A stretch of DNA of 64,000 nucleotides from Herbaspirillum sp. meg3 (GTDB lineage Bacteria > Pseudomonadota > Gammaproteobacteria > Burkholderiales > Burkholderiaceae_D), in contig NZ_CP022736.1 of the NCBI RefSeq assembly GCF_002257565.1, forward strand, positions 868,001-932,000, written 5' to 3'. Shown one piece after another: positions 42,566 through 50,923 of the stretch; the stretch's first letter is position 1; every line of letters begins with the position of its first letter. The notes below the pieces were generated by a model. It did not search any database. It saw nothing but the letters and a program-made list of their open reading frames with translations, and had not been told where the DNA came from. The position numbers and the translations under genes were made by a program.

Positions 42566-43797
42566 ACCAGTCCGAGATGAACCATTCGTCCGGAGCGTCC
42601 GCTACGGCGTCGCCCCCAACCGGCGCACCGCCTGCGACACGCCTGTTTCTGCGTCTGCTCAATTGCCTGGCTCACGGGCATCTGCAACTGACGACGCCGC
42701 ATGGCAACACGCTGACTTTCGGCGACTTGCATCAGCCGCCGAGCGCGCAAATCCACATCAACGACTGGCGAGCCTGCGCGCGCATCCTGCAAGCCGGCGA
42801 CATCGGCTTTGCTGAAAGCTATGCCGCGGGATGGATCGACACGCCGGATCTGGCCGCGCTGCTGCGCCTGTGCCTGCGCAATCAGGCTGAGCTGGATCGC
42901 GTGATGTTCGGTGGCAAGCTGGTCGGACTGTGGTACCGCCTGCGTCACTGGATGCGTTCCAACACACGCGAGGGCAGCCGCAAGAATATCCATGCGCACT
43001 ACGACATCGGCAATGATTTCTATCGACTGTGGCTGGACAACAGTTGGACCTACTCAAGTGCGATCTTCGCCGGCGACCATGCGCAAAGCCTGGAAGCAGC
43101 GCAAGCGCGCAAGTATCAACGTATCGTCGATCAACTGGGGCTGAAAGCCGGTGATCGCGTGCTCGAGATCGGTTGTGGTTGGGGCGGTTTCGCCGAACAC
43201 GCGGCGCAGCAGGGTATCCACGTACACGGCGTGACGATCTCGCCGTCGCAACTGCAGATTGCACAACAGCGCGTCGCCGGACGCGGGCTCGGCCAGCTCG
43301 CAACATTGGAATTGTGCGACTACCGTGATCTCGGCGGCAGTTATGACGCGGTGGTCTCGATCGAAATGTTCGAGGCCGTCGGCGAACGCTACTGGCCGGA
43401 GTATTTTAATACCGTTTCGGCACGGCTCAAGCGCGGCGGCAAAGCGCTGATTCAGTCGATCACGATTGCCGAGCAGTATTTTGAGCGCTACCGCAGCAGC
43501 TCGGATTTCATCCGTCAATACATTTTCCCCGGAGGCATGCTGCCGAGTCCGGAACGTTTCTGCGATAAAGCGTCCAAGGCCGGTCTTGTGACGCTGGATC
43601 AGTATCGCTTCGGTGCCGATTATGCTGAAACGCTGCGGCGCTGGAACAGCGCCTTCCAGCAGCAGCGCGAGGCAGTCACCGCGCAAGGATTCGACGAGCG
43701 CTTCATGCGTTTGTGGCAGTTGTATTTCGCCTATTGTGAAGTCGGCTTCGATGAGGAGCGTACTGATGTCATCCAGTTCCTGCTGCGGAAAGACTAA
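42562..43797 (+). CDS. CFA-synthase-family S-adenosylmethionine methyltransferase (atypical bicarbonate site)
   Basis: 411 residues, the usual length of Cfa proteins. SAM motif I EIGCGWGGF is at 202-210, and YDIGNDFY at about 147-154 precedes it. Compared with E. coli Cfa, the bicarbonate-site Glu (MFEAVG) and Tyr (FGADYAE) are kept. The Cys of YSCAYW is Ser here (YSSAIF), and the His of LLHTIG is Gln (LIQSIT). It therefore may add a methyl or methylene group to an unsaturated acyl chain rather than make a cyclopropane. Start GTG at 42562 overlaps the DUF1365 stop. Confidence 0.9.
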   Translation: MNQSEMNHSSGASATASPPTGAPPATRLFLRLLNCLAHGHLQLTTPHGNTLTFGDLHQPPSAQIHINDWRACARILQAGDIGFAESYAAGWIDTPDLAALLRLCLRNQAELDRVMFGGKLVGLWYRLRHWMRSNTREGSRKNIHAHYDIGNDFYRLWLDNSWTYSSAIFAGDHAQSLEAAQARKYQRIVDQLGLKAGDRVLEIGCGWGGFAEHAAQQGIHVHGVTISPSQLQIAQQRVAGRGLGQLATLELCDYRDLGGSYDAVVSIEMFEAVGERYWPEYFNTVSARLKRGGKALIQSITIAEQYFERYRSSSDFIRQYIFPGGMLPSPERFCDKASKAGLVTLDQYRFGADYAETLRRWNSAFQQQREAVTAQGFDERFMRLWQLYFAYCEVGFDEERTDVIQFLLRKD

Positions 43798-44347
43798 GAA
43801 GGCAAGATATGCGCATGTGCTGCGCGTCTCGGTTGGAGTCTGCTGCCTGCTGGCCGGACTGTCGCTGACGCAATTCGCCGCCGCAGCAGGATGGCGCGCG
43901 GATGTGCCGCAGGCGCGTCTGCAGGGCGAGGCCGACTTTCGCTGGTTCGGGTTCAAGGTTTATCACGCGGCGTTATGGAGCACAGGCGCATCCTTCGATC
44001 CGGCTCAGCCATTTGCGCTGGAGTTGACTTATCAGCGCAGTATCGGCCGCGCGCGCATTGCCCGCACCAGCATCGACGAAATACGCCGTCTGTTTGGCGA
44101 TCGTTACAGCGAGCAGCAATTGCAGCGCTGGGAAGCCGAGATGAATGCCGCTTTCACCGATGTGGAAGAAGGTGATCAGCTCACGGGTGTGTATCTGCCC
44201 GGCATCGGTTGCCGTTTCTACAACAGCAAACAATTGCTGGCAGAAGTGCGTGATGTCGAATTTGCACAGGCATTTTTTGCCATCTGGCTTGATCCGCGCA
44301 GCAGGGATGCGCAGCTGCGTCGACGCTTGCTTGGCGCATCGCCATGA
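43766..44347 (+). CDS. Exported chalcone isomerase-like protein
   Basis: 193 residues from the ATG at 43766, which has AGGAG 7 nt upstream and overlaps the 3' end of the methyltransferase gene by 32 nt in another frame. A signal peptide (VLRVSVGVCCLLAGLSLTQFAAAA) is followed by the chalcone_3-type fold: RLQGEADFRWFGFKVYHAAL, FALELTYQRSIGRARIARTS, and GVYLPGIGCRFYNSKQL. Bacterial members are lipocalin/CHI-fold proteins thought to bind fatty acids. A fatty-acid-binding role suits this operon but is inference. Confidence 0.87.
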   Translation: MSSSSCCGKTKKARYAHVLRVSVGVCCLLAGLSLTQFAAAAGWRADVPQARLQGEADFRWFGFKVYHAALWSTGASFDPAQPFALELTYQRSIGRARIARTSIDEIRRLFGDRYSEQQLQRWEAEMNAAFTDVEEGDQLTGVYLPGIGCRFYNSKQLLAEVRDVEFAQAFFAIWLDPRSRDAQLRRRLLGASP

Positions 44348-45645
44348 GCGGCACAATGCGTGGCGCCAACCGCCTGAGTTATGCGGCATACGGCTTGCTG
44401 GGTTTGCCGCTGGCGATGTCGGCGTTGCCGATTTACATACAGGCGCCGGCCTATTACACCGGTCATCTTGGACTGGCGTTGGCAGGTACTGGTTGGGTGC
44501 TGTTTCTCTCGCGCCTGGTCGACACGCTGCAGGATCCGTGGCTGGGACGCTGCATTGATCGTCTGCATGGCATGCGTCTGAAGGTGTGGCTGATGGCTGC
44601 GGCGCTATTGCTGGCGCTGGCGTTCTTTGGACTGTGGTTGCCGCCGACAGCGGTGCGCGGCTCGTCCGCCGTTTTGCTGGCTTGGCTCGGGGCGATGCTG
44701 ATTGTGACTTATACGGCGCACAGCATGCTTAACATTGCTTACCTCGCATGGGGGGCGCGGTTGTCGCAACGTGACGAGGGCTTGCTTGGTGCCTCGGCGC
44801 TGCGTGAGTTGGCCGGGCTGGCCGGTGCTGTGGTCGCCAGCGTTGCGCCCGTTTATATCTTCGCCGGGGGTGGTTCGGTGGAATCACCGCTGAGTATGTA
44901 TGCGCTCGGATTTGCGATCTGCCTGGCCATCGCATTGGCGGCACTGCTGTTGCTAGCGCCACCGTGGAACAGGGAAGGCGATGTCACGCTCGGATGGCGT
45001 GAGGTGTTGACGCGGATGCAATCGAACCGAAGCTTTCGCCGCTTGCTGCTGCCGTATTTCTTCAATGCAGTTTCGGTGGCGATTCCGGCCACGCTGGCGC
45101 TGTTTTTCATTAACGACCGCTTGCAGGCATCGCAATACGCCGGCGCTTTTCTGGCGTTGTACTTTCTGTCGACGGCCTTCGGCCTGCCGCTCTGGGTAGC
45201 GCTTGCAAAACGATTGGGTGTGCTGCAAGCGTGGCGTTTGGGCATGCTGCTGGCGATTGTGGCATTCGGCGGAGCGGCGTTGCTGCAGGCCGGTGATGTC
45301 TGGCTGTACGCAAGCATCTGTATCGCCGCCGGCCTGGCGCTCGGTGCTGACCTGGCTCTGCCGCCCGTATTGCTTGCCGGCGTGATCGGCAAGAACGAAA
45401 GTCCGGCGGCTTACTACGGCGTGTGGACTTTGCTGGCCAAGCTGGCGCTGGCGGTCTCGGGTCTTGCTTTACCGCTGTTGGCGGTGCTCGGTTACCAGCC
45501 AGGCATGGGTGGCATTGGTGGCATCACTGCGCTGGGCTGGGTATATGCCGCTGTGCCTTGCCTTTTCAAATTGCTCGCGTTGCTGCTGCTGAGGTCGATG
45601 CCGACTTTCGCACCGGATCATTCTTTGCTGGAGACCCCGTCATGA
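44344..45645 (+). CDS. MFS transporter of the MFS_2 (melibiose/lysolipid-type) group
   Basis: 433 residues, about 12 membrane segments. The N-terminal YAAYGLLGLPLAMSALPIYI and the motif DTLQDPWLGRCIDR (the DPxxGxxxDR pattern of the GPH/MFS_2 family) mark the group. MFS_2 members carry sugars with cations or lysophospholipids. In this operon a lipid substrate is an attractive guess. ATGA overlap on both sides, so it is clearly part of the same transcript. Confidence 0.9.
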   Translation: MSGTMRGANRLSYAAYGLLGLPLAMSALPIYIQAPAYYTGHLGLALAGTGWVLFLSRLVDTLQDPWLGRCIDRLHGMRLKVWLMAAALLLALAFFGLWLPPTAVRGSSAVLLAWLGAMLIVTYTAHSMLNIAYLAWGARLSQRDEGLLGASALRELAGLAGAVVASVAPVYIFAGGGSVESPLSMYALGFAICLAIALAALLLLAPPWNREGDVTLGWREVLTRMQSNRSFRRLLLPYFFNAVSVAIPATLALFFINDRLQASQYAGAFLALYFLSTAFGLPLWVALAKRLGVLQAWRLGMLLAIVAFGGAALLQAGDVWLYASICIAAGLALGADLALPPVLLAGVIGKNESPAAYYGVWTLLAKLALAVSGLALPLLAVLGYQPGMGGIGGITALGWVYAAVPCLFKLLALLLLRSMPTFAPDHSLLETPS

Positions 45646-46166
45646 AATCCCTTGTCACGCTTTTATTTGTTGCTTTACTGGCTGCCTGTTCCTCGCCGGA
45701 TGTATCGCGCTATGCCGCGAATCAGCCGGTGTTCGATCCGGCACATTTTTTTCTCGGCAAGACTGACGCATGGGGCATGTTTCAGAAGCGTGGAGGCGAA
45801 GTGGTCAAACGCTTTCATGTGGAAATCACCGGCAGCAATCGCGACGGCAAACTGATTCTCGACGAACGTTTTCGTTACGACGACGGCACCACCCAGCAAC
45901 GGGTATGGACGCTGGTGCGTCAAGCTGACGGCAGCTGGCGCGGTACAGCCGGGGACGTTGTAGGAGAGGCCGTCGGCGAGGCGGCGGGCAATGCGCTGAA
46001 CTGGCGCTACACCTTGCTGTTGCCCGTCGACGGCAAGACCTATGAAATGACAATGGACGATTGGATGTACCAGATGGACGACCGCACCATGATCAATCGG
46101 ACTGCCATGAGCAAGTTCGGATTTGAAGTCGGACAGGTGACGCTGTTCTTTCGCAAGCGGGACTAA
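45642..46166 (+). CDS. DUF3833 lipoprotein
   Basis: 174 residues. Lipobox LAAC with Cys16 behind a short hydrophobic signal. The body carries DUF3833 segments: FFLGKTDAWGMFQKRGGEVV, LDERFRYDDGTTQQRVW, and MDDWMYQMDDRTMINRT. The predicted fold is lipocalin-like beta-barrel. Function unknown; the family goes with CFA-like and SDR genes. ATGA overlap with the MFS gene; 28 nt to the SDR gene. Confidence 0.92.
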   Translation: MKSLVTLLFVALLAACSSPDVSRYAANQPVFDPAHFFLGKTDAWGMFQKRGGEVVKRFHVEITGSNRDGKLILDERFRYDDGTTQQRVWTLVRQADGSWRGTAGDVVGEAVGEAAGNALNWRYTLLLPVDGKTYEMTMDDWMYQMDDRTMINRTAMSKFGFEVGQVTLFFRKRD

Positions 46167-46194
46167 CGTAGCAAATGGAGTACGGAGAATCATC

Positions 46195-46977
46195 ATGTTC
46201 GGTCCAATGAATACCCCGGTAGGCAGCTGGAAAGGCAAGCGCATCTGGCTTATCGGCGCCTCCAGCGGCATCGGTGCTGCGTTGGCGAAACAGGCGCTGG
46301 CGATGGGTGCCAAAGTAGCCTTGTCGGCACGCCGGCTCGATGCCCTGGAGGAGGTTGCCGGCGTGGCGAGCAATGCGTTGATCGTGCCGTTCGATGTGCT
46401 CGATCATGCGGCATGGCGTACCCGTCACGCGGAGATCTGCGCTGCATTTGGCGGCGTCGATCTGCTGTTGTTCTGCGCTGCCGACTACCGTCCGGAACGT
46501 AGCTGGGAAGTCAGCGACGACGTGGCGGAACAGACCTTGAAGACCAACCTCGTCAGCGTTTACTCCGCCTTGTCCAGCGTGCTGCCTGCTATGCTGGCAG
46601 AAGGCAGTGGCGGCATCGCGCTGGTCGCCAGCGTGGCCGGCTACATGGGCTTGCCCAACGCCAGCGTCTACGGTCCCGGCAAGGCGGCATTGATCAATCT
46701 GGCGGAGATTCTCTACAGCGACCTCCATGCCAAAGGACTCAGCGTCTACCTGATCAATCCCGGCTTCGTCAAAACCGGGCTTACCGCCAAGAACGACTTC
46801 GCCATGCCTGGTTTGCAGACACCGGACGCTGCCGCGGAAAAGATCTGGAAAGGCATCGCCGAAGGCAAGTTCGAGATCCACTTTCCTTACCACTTTACGC
46901 GTATCCTCAAGCTGATTCAGATGTTGCCTTATCGTTGGCGCTTTGCGCTGTTTCAACGCTTTCTCCGCCCCACATGA
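46195..46977 (+). CDS. SDR family oxidoreductase
   Basis: 260 residues. IGASSGIGAAL is at about 19-29; ARR after the second strand suggests NADP(H). The middle has VASVAG with the catalytic Ser region, then YGPGKAAL with the Tyr/Lys pair, and LINPGFVKTGLT. ATG at 46195 is preceded by GGAG. Likely a ketoreductase-type enzyme acting in the lipid pathway of the operon. ATGA overlap with the next gene. Confidence 0.92.
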   Translation: MFGPMNTPVGSWKGKRIWLIGASSGIGAALAKQALAMGAKVALSARRLDALEEVAGVASNALIVPFDVLDHAAWRTRHAEICAAFGGVDLLLFCAADYRPERSWEVSDDVAEQTLKTNLVSVYSALSSVLPAMLAEGSGGIALVASVAGYMGLPNASVYGPGKAALINLAEILYSDLHAKGLSVYLINPGFVKTGLTAKNDFAMPGLQTPDAAAEKIWKGIAEGKFEIHFPYHFTRILKLIQMLPYRWRFALFQRFLRPT

Positions 46978-47414
46978 CAACAACTGCTCAGACCAAAGAA
47001 CGACTCGATTTGCTGATGGACTGGTATTGCACGCTGACGCGACAGAGCGTGCGCCACATCGGCCAATTTTATGCCCCGGAGGTGTGCTTCAAGGATCCCT
47101 TCAACGACGTGCAGGGTGTTCCCGCGATGATGGCCATTTACGAGCACATGTTCGATACCACCGATGACCCGCGGTTTGTCATTGATGATCGCGTAGTTGA
47201 CGGCGATCAGGCCTTTATCACCTGGGCATTTCAGTTTGGACTCAAGGGCAAGCCATATGTGATTATCGGTAGCACGCATCTGAAGTTCAACGCCGACGGA
47301 CTGGTCGTCCTGCACCGTGATTACTGGGATGCTGCCGAAGAGCTTCTGCAAAAGCTGCCCGTGGTCGGAGGATTGATTCGTTGGTTATGCAGCCTCTTTA
47401 AAACGCAGATCTAG
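46974..47414 (+). CDS. SnoaL/NTF2-like protein
   Basis: 146 residues of the cone-shaped NTF2 fold, with FYAPEVCFKDPFNDVQGVPA and VVLHRDYWDAAEELL. Similar small proteins act as cyclases, isomerases or binding proteins; no catalytic residue can be assigned here. It is the last gene of the operon. Its TAG stop overlaps the TAG stop of the convergent PhnD-like gene in the palindrome CTAG. Confidence 0.88.
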   Translation: MTTTAQTKERLDLLMDWYCTLTRQSVRHIGQFYAPEVCFKDPFNDVQGVPAMMAIYEHMFDTTDDPRFVIDDRVVDGDQAFITWAFQFGLKGKPYVIIGSTHLKFNADGLVVLHRDYWDAAEELLQKLPVVGGLIRWLCSLFKTQI

Positions 47415-48346
47415 GGAAGATCGCGAATGATGTTGTAGTTCTTGTCCATGGCAGGAACGAATTCCTGGGCATGAATGGCGCTCAGCGTGCTTTGCACGTT
47501 GGCGCTTTTTTTATTGAAAAACACCGCGCGGATCTTCTTCTTGATATCGTCGCACAGCTGCCCCCGATAGACGAAGGGATCAAAAGGAATCGGCGCCGAT
47601 TTCCACAGCACGCGGATATCGGAGCGTTTGACCTTACCCGCGGCGATCAGTGATCCGAGATTGGCGCTGGCGATAAAGGCCGCGTCAACTTCTTTGTTCA
47701 ATACTGCGGTGACCGACTGTTCATGGTTGCCGGAGTAGCCAATGCGCGAGAAATACTTATCCAGCGATGTGCCGAGCTGGCGTGAGAAGACGTGCAATGG
47801 AATCAGCGCGCCGGAGGTGCTGTCAGGATCCGCCAGCGCAAGGCGCTTTCCTTTCAATCCGGAGATCGAGGTGATTGGTCCGTGTTGACGGACGATCAGC
47901 ATGGAGTAATACGCAGCAGTGCTGCCGTCGCTGAAGCCGTCGGCCATGCGCAGCAAGGTGGCGAACGGCGTAATTTGCGGGTCGTTCTTGCGCGCAGAAA
48001 CATACGTCGCAGGGCCAAGGCGGGCGACGTCCAGCGCACCTGCCAACAAACCTTCCGTCACCGCGCCGTAAGAGGCCGGGGTGATGATTTCCACGGGCAT
48101 GCGCAAGGCGCGCTCCAGATCGTCGAACAATGGCTTCATGGCTGCGCCGTCGTCCTGCAACTCACCTTGAGGGACAAATGCCATGCGCAGTCGCGCAGGG
48201 CGTTCACATTCAGCTGCTGCCGCTGCAGTCGTGCTGGAGATGACGGCGATGGACGCGATTGCGAACGATATCGCGGCTGCGGAAAACAGTCGCAGCAACC
48301 TGCGTTTCTCGTATCCGGCTTTTTCCCATTTTCCATTGGCTGTCAT
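47411..48346 (-). CDS. PhnD-like periplasmic binding protein
   Basis: 311 residues. Signal peptide with hydrophobic RLFSAAAISFAIASIAVIS and cleavage near AAA. The PhnD/TauA-type binding fold begins at RLRMAFVPQGELQ and includes GALDVARLGPATYVSARK and LALADPDSTSGALIPLHVF, matching phosphonate/phosphate-binding proteins. No ABC permease or ATPase is nearby. Its start overlaps the stop of the GGDEF-EAL gene (4 nt), so it is more likely a sensor partner of that protein than a transport protein. Confidence 0.9.
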   Translation of the reverse strand: MTANGKWEKAGYEKRRLLRLFSAAAISFAIASIAVISSTTAAAAAECERPARLRMAFVPQGELQDDGAAMKPLFDDLERALRMPVEIITPASYGAVTEGLLAGALDVARLGPATYVSARKNDPQITPFATLLRMADGFSDGSTAAYYSMLIVRQHGPITSISGLKGKRLALADPDSTSGALIPLHVFSRQLGTSLDKYFSRIGYSGNHEQSVTAVLNKEVDAAFIASANLGSLIAAGKVKRSDIRVLWKSAPIPFDPFVYRGQLCDDIKKKIRAVFFNKKSANVQSTLSAIHAQEFVPAMDKNYNIIRDLP

Positions 48347-50703
48347 AGCGGATCGAATTTTCCTTTTTGGAGTATCGGCTCGATCTGTTCCGCCGAGACG
48401 GGGCGTTGCAGATAAAAGCCTTGTACTTGGTCGCAGCCGATGACCTTGAGATGCATCAACTGCTCTTTACTTTCTACACCTTCAGCGATGACCTTCAGTC
48501 CCAGGTTGCGTGCCAGCGAGACAGTGGAAGCAACGATCATGGCGTCGCTGTTGTCGTTGCGGATATCACGGATGAATGAACGATCGATCTTGAGCGCGTA
48601 GACCGGCAAGGTCTTGATATGGCTTAGGCTGGAATAGCCGGTGCCGTAATCGTCGAGTGAAATGCGCAGGCCTTCATTGCGCAGTTTTTCAAGTACGCTC
48701 TTGGCGCTGTCGATATCGCCGATGAAGCAGCTTTCCGTGACTTCGATTTCCAGCAGGAATGGCGGCAGTTTGTATTTCTTGAGTGCGCCGAGTAGGGTTT
48801 CCAGCAGCAATTCGTCTTGCAATTGCTTGACCGAGACGTTGATCGCGACGGGCACCGGAGTGATGCCGCGTCTGCGCCATTCAGCCAGTTGGCGGCACAC
48901 TTCCTTGATGATCCAATGGCCGAGCGGGATGATCAGGTCGTGATCTTCCGCCAGCGGGATGAAGTCATTCGGGAAGATCAGGCCGTGCTCGGGATGTTCC
49001 CACCGAATGAGCGCTTCGAGACCGACGATGTCAAAATTCTGCATTTCCACCTTGGGCTGGTAATGCAGGCGGAACTCGTCCGCCTTGATCGCTTGCCGGA
49101 ACCGCGCCAGCAATTCCAGCCCGCGCGCCGCGGAGGCGTTCAACGACGCATCGTAGAAACGATAGGTGCCGCTGCCGGCCTTTTTGGCGGTGTACATCGC
49201 CGCATCGGCGCTGGTCAGCAATTCATCGACGCTCTGGCCATCGCGTGGATACAGCGCAATGCCGATGCTGGGGGTGGCCTGGACTTCATGCCCTTCCAGA
49301 TCGGGATACGGCTCGCTGATCGCCGTGAGCAGCGTGCGGGCGATCTCGGCGATGCGCTCTTCAGCAGCAATCTCGGAAACCAGTACGACGAACTCATCGC
49401 CGCCCAGTCGTGCCACCAGATCGTATTCACGCAGCACGCTGCGCAGGCGTTTGGCGACGTTTTGCAGCAAGGCGTCGCCGACGGCATGGCCGAGCGTGTC
49501 GTTGATGACCTTGAATTTGTCAAGGTCGAGGAAGAACAGGGCATACAGTTTTCGGCTGCGGCGCGCACGCGACAATTCGGTTGCTGCGATCTCGTGAAAC
49601 AGCATGCGGTTGGGGATGCCGGTCAGATAGTCGTGCGAGGCCAGTTGGTAGGCGCGTGATTTTTCCATCTCCAGCTGATCGATGAGACCGCTCTTCTCGC
49701 GTTCAGAATAGAGCAGCTTTTCATACAAACGCTTGCGTCGATGTGCGATGTTGACGAGCGCGTAGCAGAACAGCAGCACGATGACGGAGATGATGACGGC
49801 CTGGTAGCGGTATTCGCGATGGGGTTCCGTCAATTTGCCGAGTACGTAATCCGGATCGCGGCTGACAATCACAGCCAGTGGATAGCGATCCAATTTGCGC
49901 TGCACACCGATCTGTTGTTCCCGCTCGCCGGGGCGCACGGCACGAATTTCTCCATCGGTTTTATTGTCGACGAGGAAGAGCGCGTATTCTTCGCCGGCAA
50001 AATTACTGCCACCCGACAAGGTGCTGCCGCTCAGTTCGGCCAGCTGAAAGCCGGTGGCGTTGAGGATCTCGATCCGGCTGCCGCTGCTGATGCTGACGTC
50101 TTTGTAGGTGCGTAAGAAATAGCCAAGGTCGAGGATGGCCGTGAAGAAGCCCTGCAATTCATCTTTCTTGTTCTTGAGGGGAATCAGCAAGGGGACGCGC
50201 CAGGTGTAGCCATCTTTCTTGAGTGGCGGACTGATGATCATGCCACGCTGGCGCTGGGAATACATCAGTGACGACACATAGGCCGCATTGATGAGTTGGG
50301 AGAATTCGGGTTCGTCCTTCTGGCGCGCGGAGGAATACACCAGTCTGGCGTTGGCGTCGAAGATGGCGACGCGCAGATAGGCGGAGTCGCCCAGAAATAA
50401 TGGCGACAGATAGTTGGAAGCATGGGCGTCGCCATCCAGCACCGATTGGCCGATACGTGAATACAGCAAAGCCTTGCTGAGCACTTCTTCGAGATTGGAG
50501 GAGATGATGGCGGCGACGTTCTTGCTGTCGGCAACCGAACTTTCTACGGCGAGCGCCTTTTCATTGTGGATGCGTGTGAAGGTGATGGTCCAGATCACGA
50601 TCAGTAAAAAACATGACAACAACACGTAGGCCAGCGACAGCCCCCGGCCATTTTGAAATGCCGTATTCAGCCAGCTCGGCCGCGTCGATAATCGTAACTG
50701 CAA
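48343..50703 (-). CDS. Membrane GGDEF-EAL cyclic-di-GMP enzyme with periplasmic sensor
   Basis: 786 residues. TM1 at about 22-45; a ~250-residue periplasmic region of Cache type; TM2 at about 297-320; GGDEF domain with RLGGDEF at 432-438, and an I-site REYD five residues ahead; EAL domain from about 550 with EALIRW at 563, EVTES, DDYGTGYSSLS, KIDRSFI and EGVES. All signature residues are intact in both domains, so it may make and degrade c-di-GMP. Co-encoded with the PhnD-like protein. Confidence 0.96.
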   Translation of the reverse strand: MQLRLSTRPSWLNTAFQNGRGLSLAYVLLSCFLLIVIWTITFTRIHNEKALAVESSVADSKNVAAIISSNLEEVLSKALLYSRIGQSVLDGDAHASNYLSPLFLGDSAYLRVAIFDANARLVYSSARQKDEPEFSQLINAAYVSSLMYSQRQRGMIISPPLKKDGYTWRVPLLIPLKNKKDELQGFFTAILDLGYFLRTYKDVSISSGSRIEILNATGFQLAELSGSTLSGGSNFAGEEYALFLVDNKTDGEIRAVRPGEREQQIGVQRKLDRYPLAVIVSRDPDYVLGKLTEPHREYRYQAVIISVIVLLFCYALVNIAHRRKRLYEKLLYSEREKSGLIDQLEMEKSRAYQLASHDYLTGIPNRMLFHEIAATELSRARRSRKLYALFFLDLDKFKVINDTLGHAVGDALLQNVAKRLRSVLREYDLVARLGGDEFVVLVSEIAAEERIAEIARTLLTAISEPYPDLEGHEVQATPSIGIALYPRDGQSVDELLTSADAAMYTAKKAGSGTYRFYDASLNASAARGLELLARFRQAIKADEFRLHYQPKVEMQNFDIVGLEALIRWEHPEHGLIFPNDFIPLAEDHDLIIPLGHWIIKEVCRQLAEWRRRGITPVPVAINVSVKQLQDELLLETLLGALKKYKLPPFLLEIEVTESCFIGDIDSAKSVLEKLRNEGLRISLDDYGTGYSSLSHIKTLPVYALKIDRSFIRDIRNDNSDAMIVASTVSLARNLGLKVIAEGVESKEQLMHLKVIGCDQVQGFYLQRPVSAEQIEPILQKGKFDPL

Positions 50704-50827
50704 CTTAGTGCCTCAATTCGGGATGTCTCTGCGCTGTTCGCAAAGCTTTTTTGAAGAGTAAGCGGAAAATGTGTCGAATTGATGACAAGGCCGTATTTGT
50801 CGCGGCTGTGTTGCATCGGGGCAAGGC

Positions 50828-50855
50828 ATTGCGCCGGCACGATGGCCGGCGCAAT
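50828..50855. promoter_or_regulatory. Perfect 11-bp hairpin between opgD and the GGDEF-EAL gene
   Basis: ATTGCGCCGGC (50828-50838) and GCCGGCGCAAT (50845-50855) around ACGATG. No U-run on either strand, so it is not a classical terminator. It lies after opgD and upstream of the GGDEF-EAL start in a 220-bp gap that otherwise shows nothing. Confidence 0.5.
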
Positions 50856-50923
50856 GGAGAGGGAGTAGAGATGGCGCAGAGCCGGCGCCAGCTTTTCGGG
50901 ACGTAACGAAGCGCGTTGCTCTG

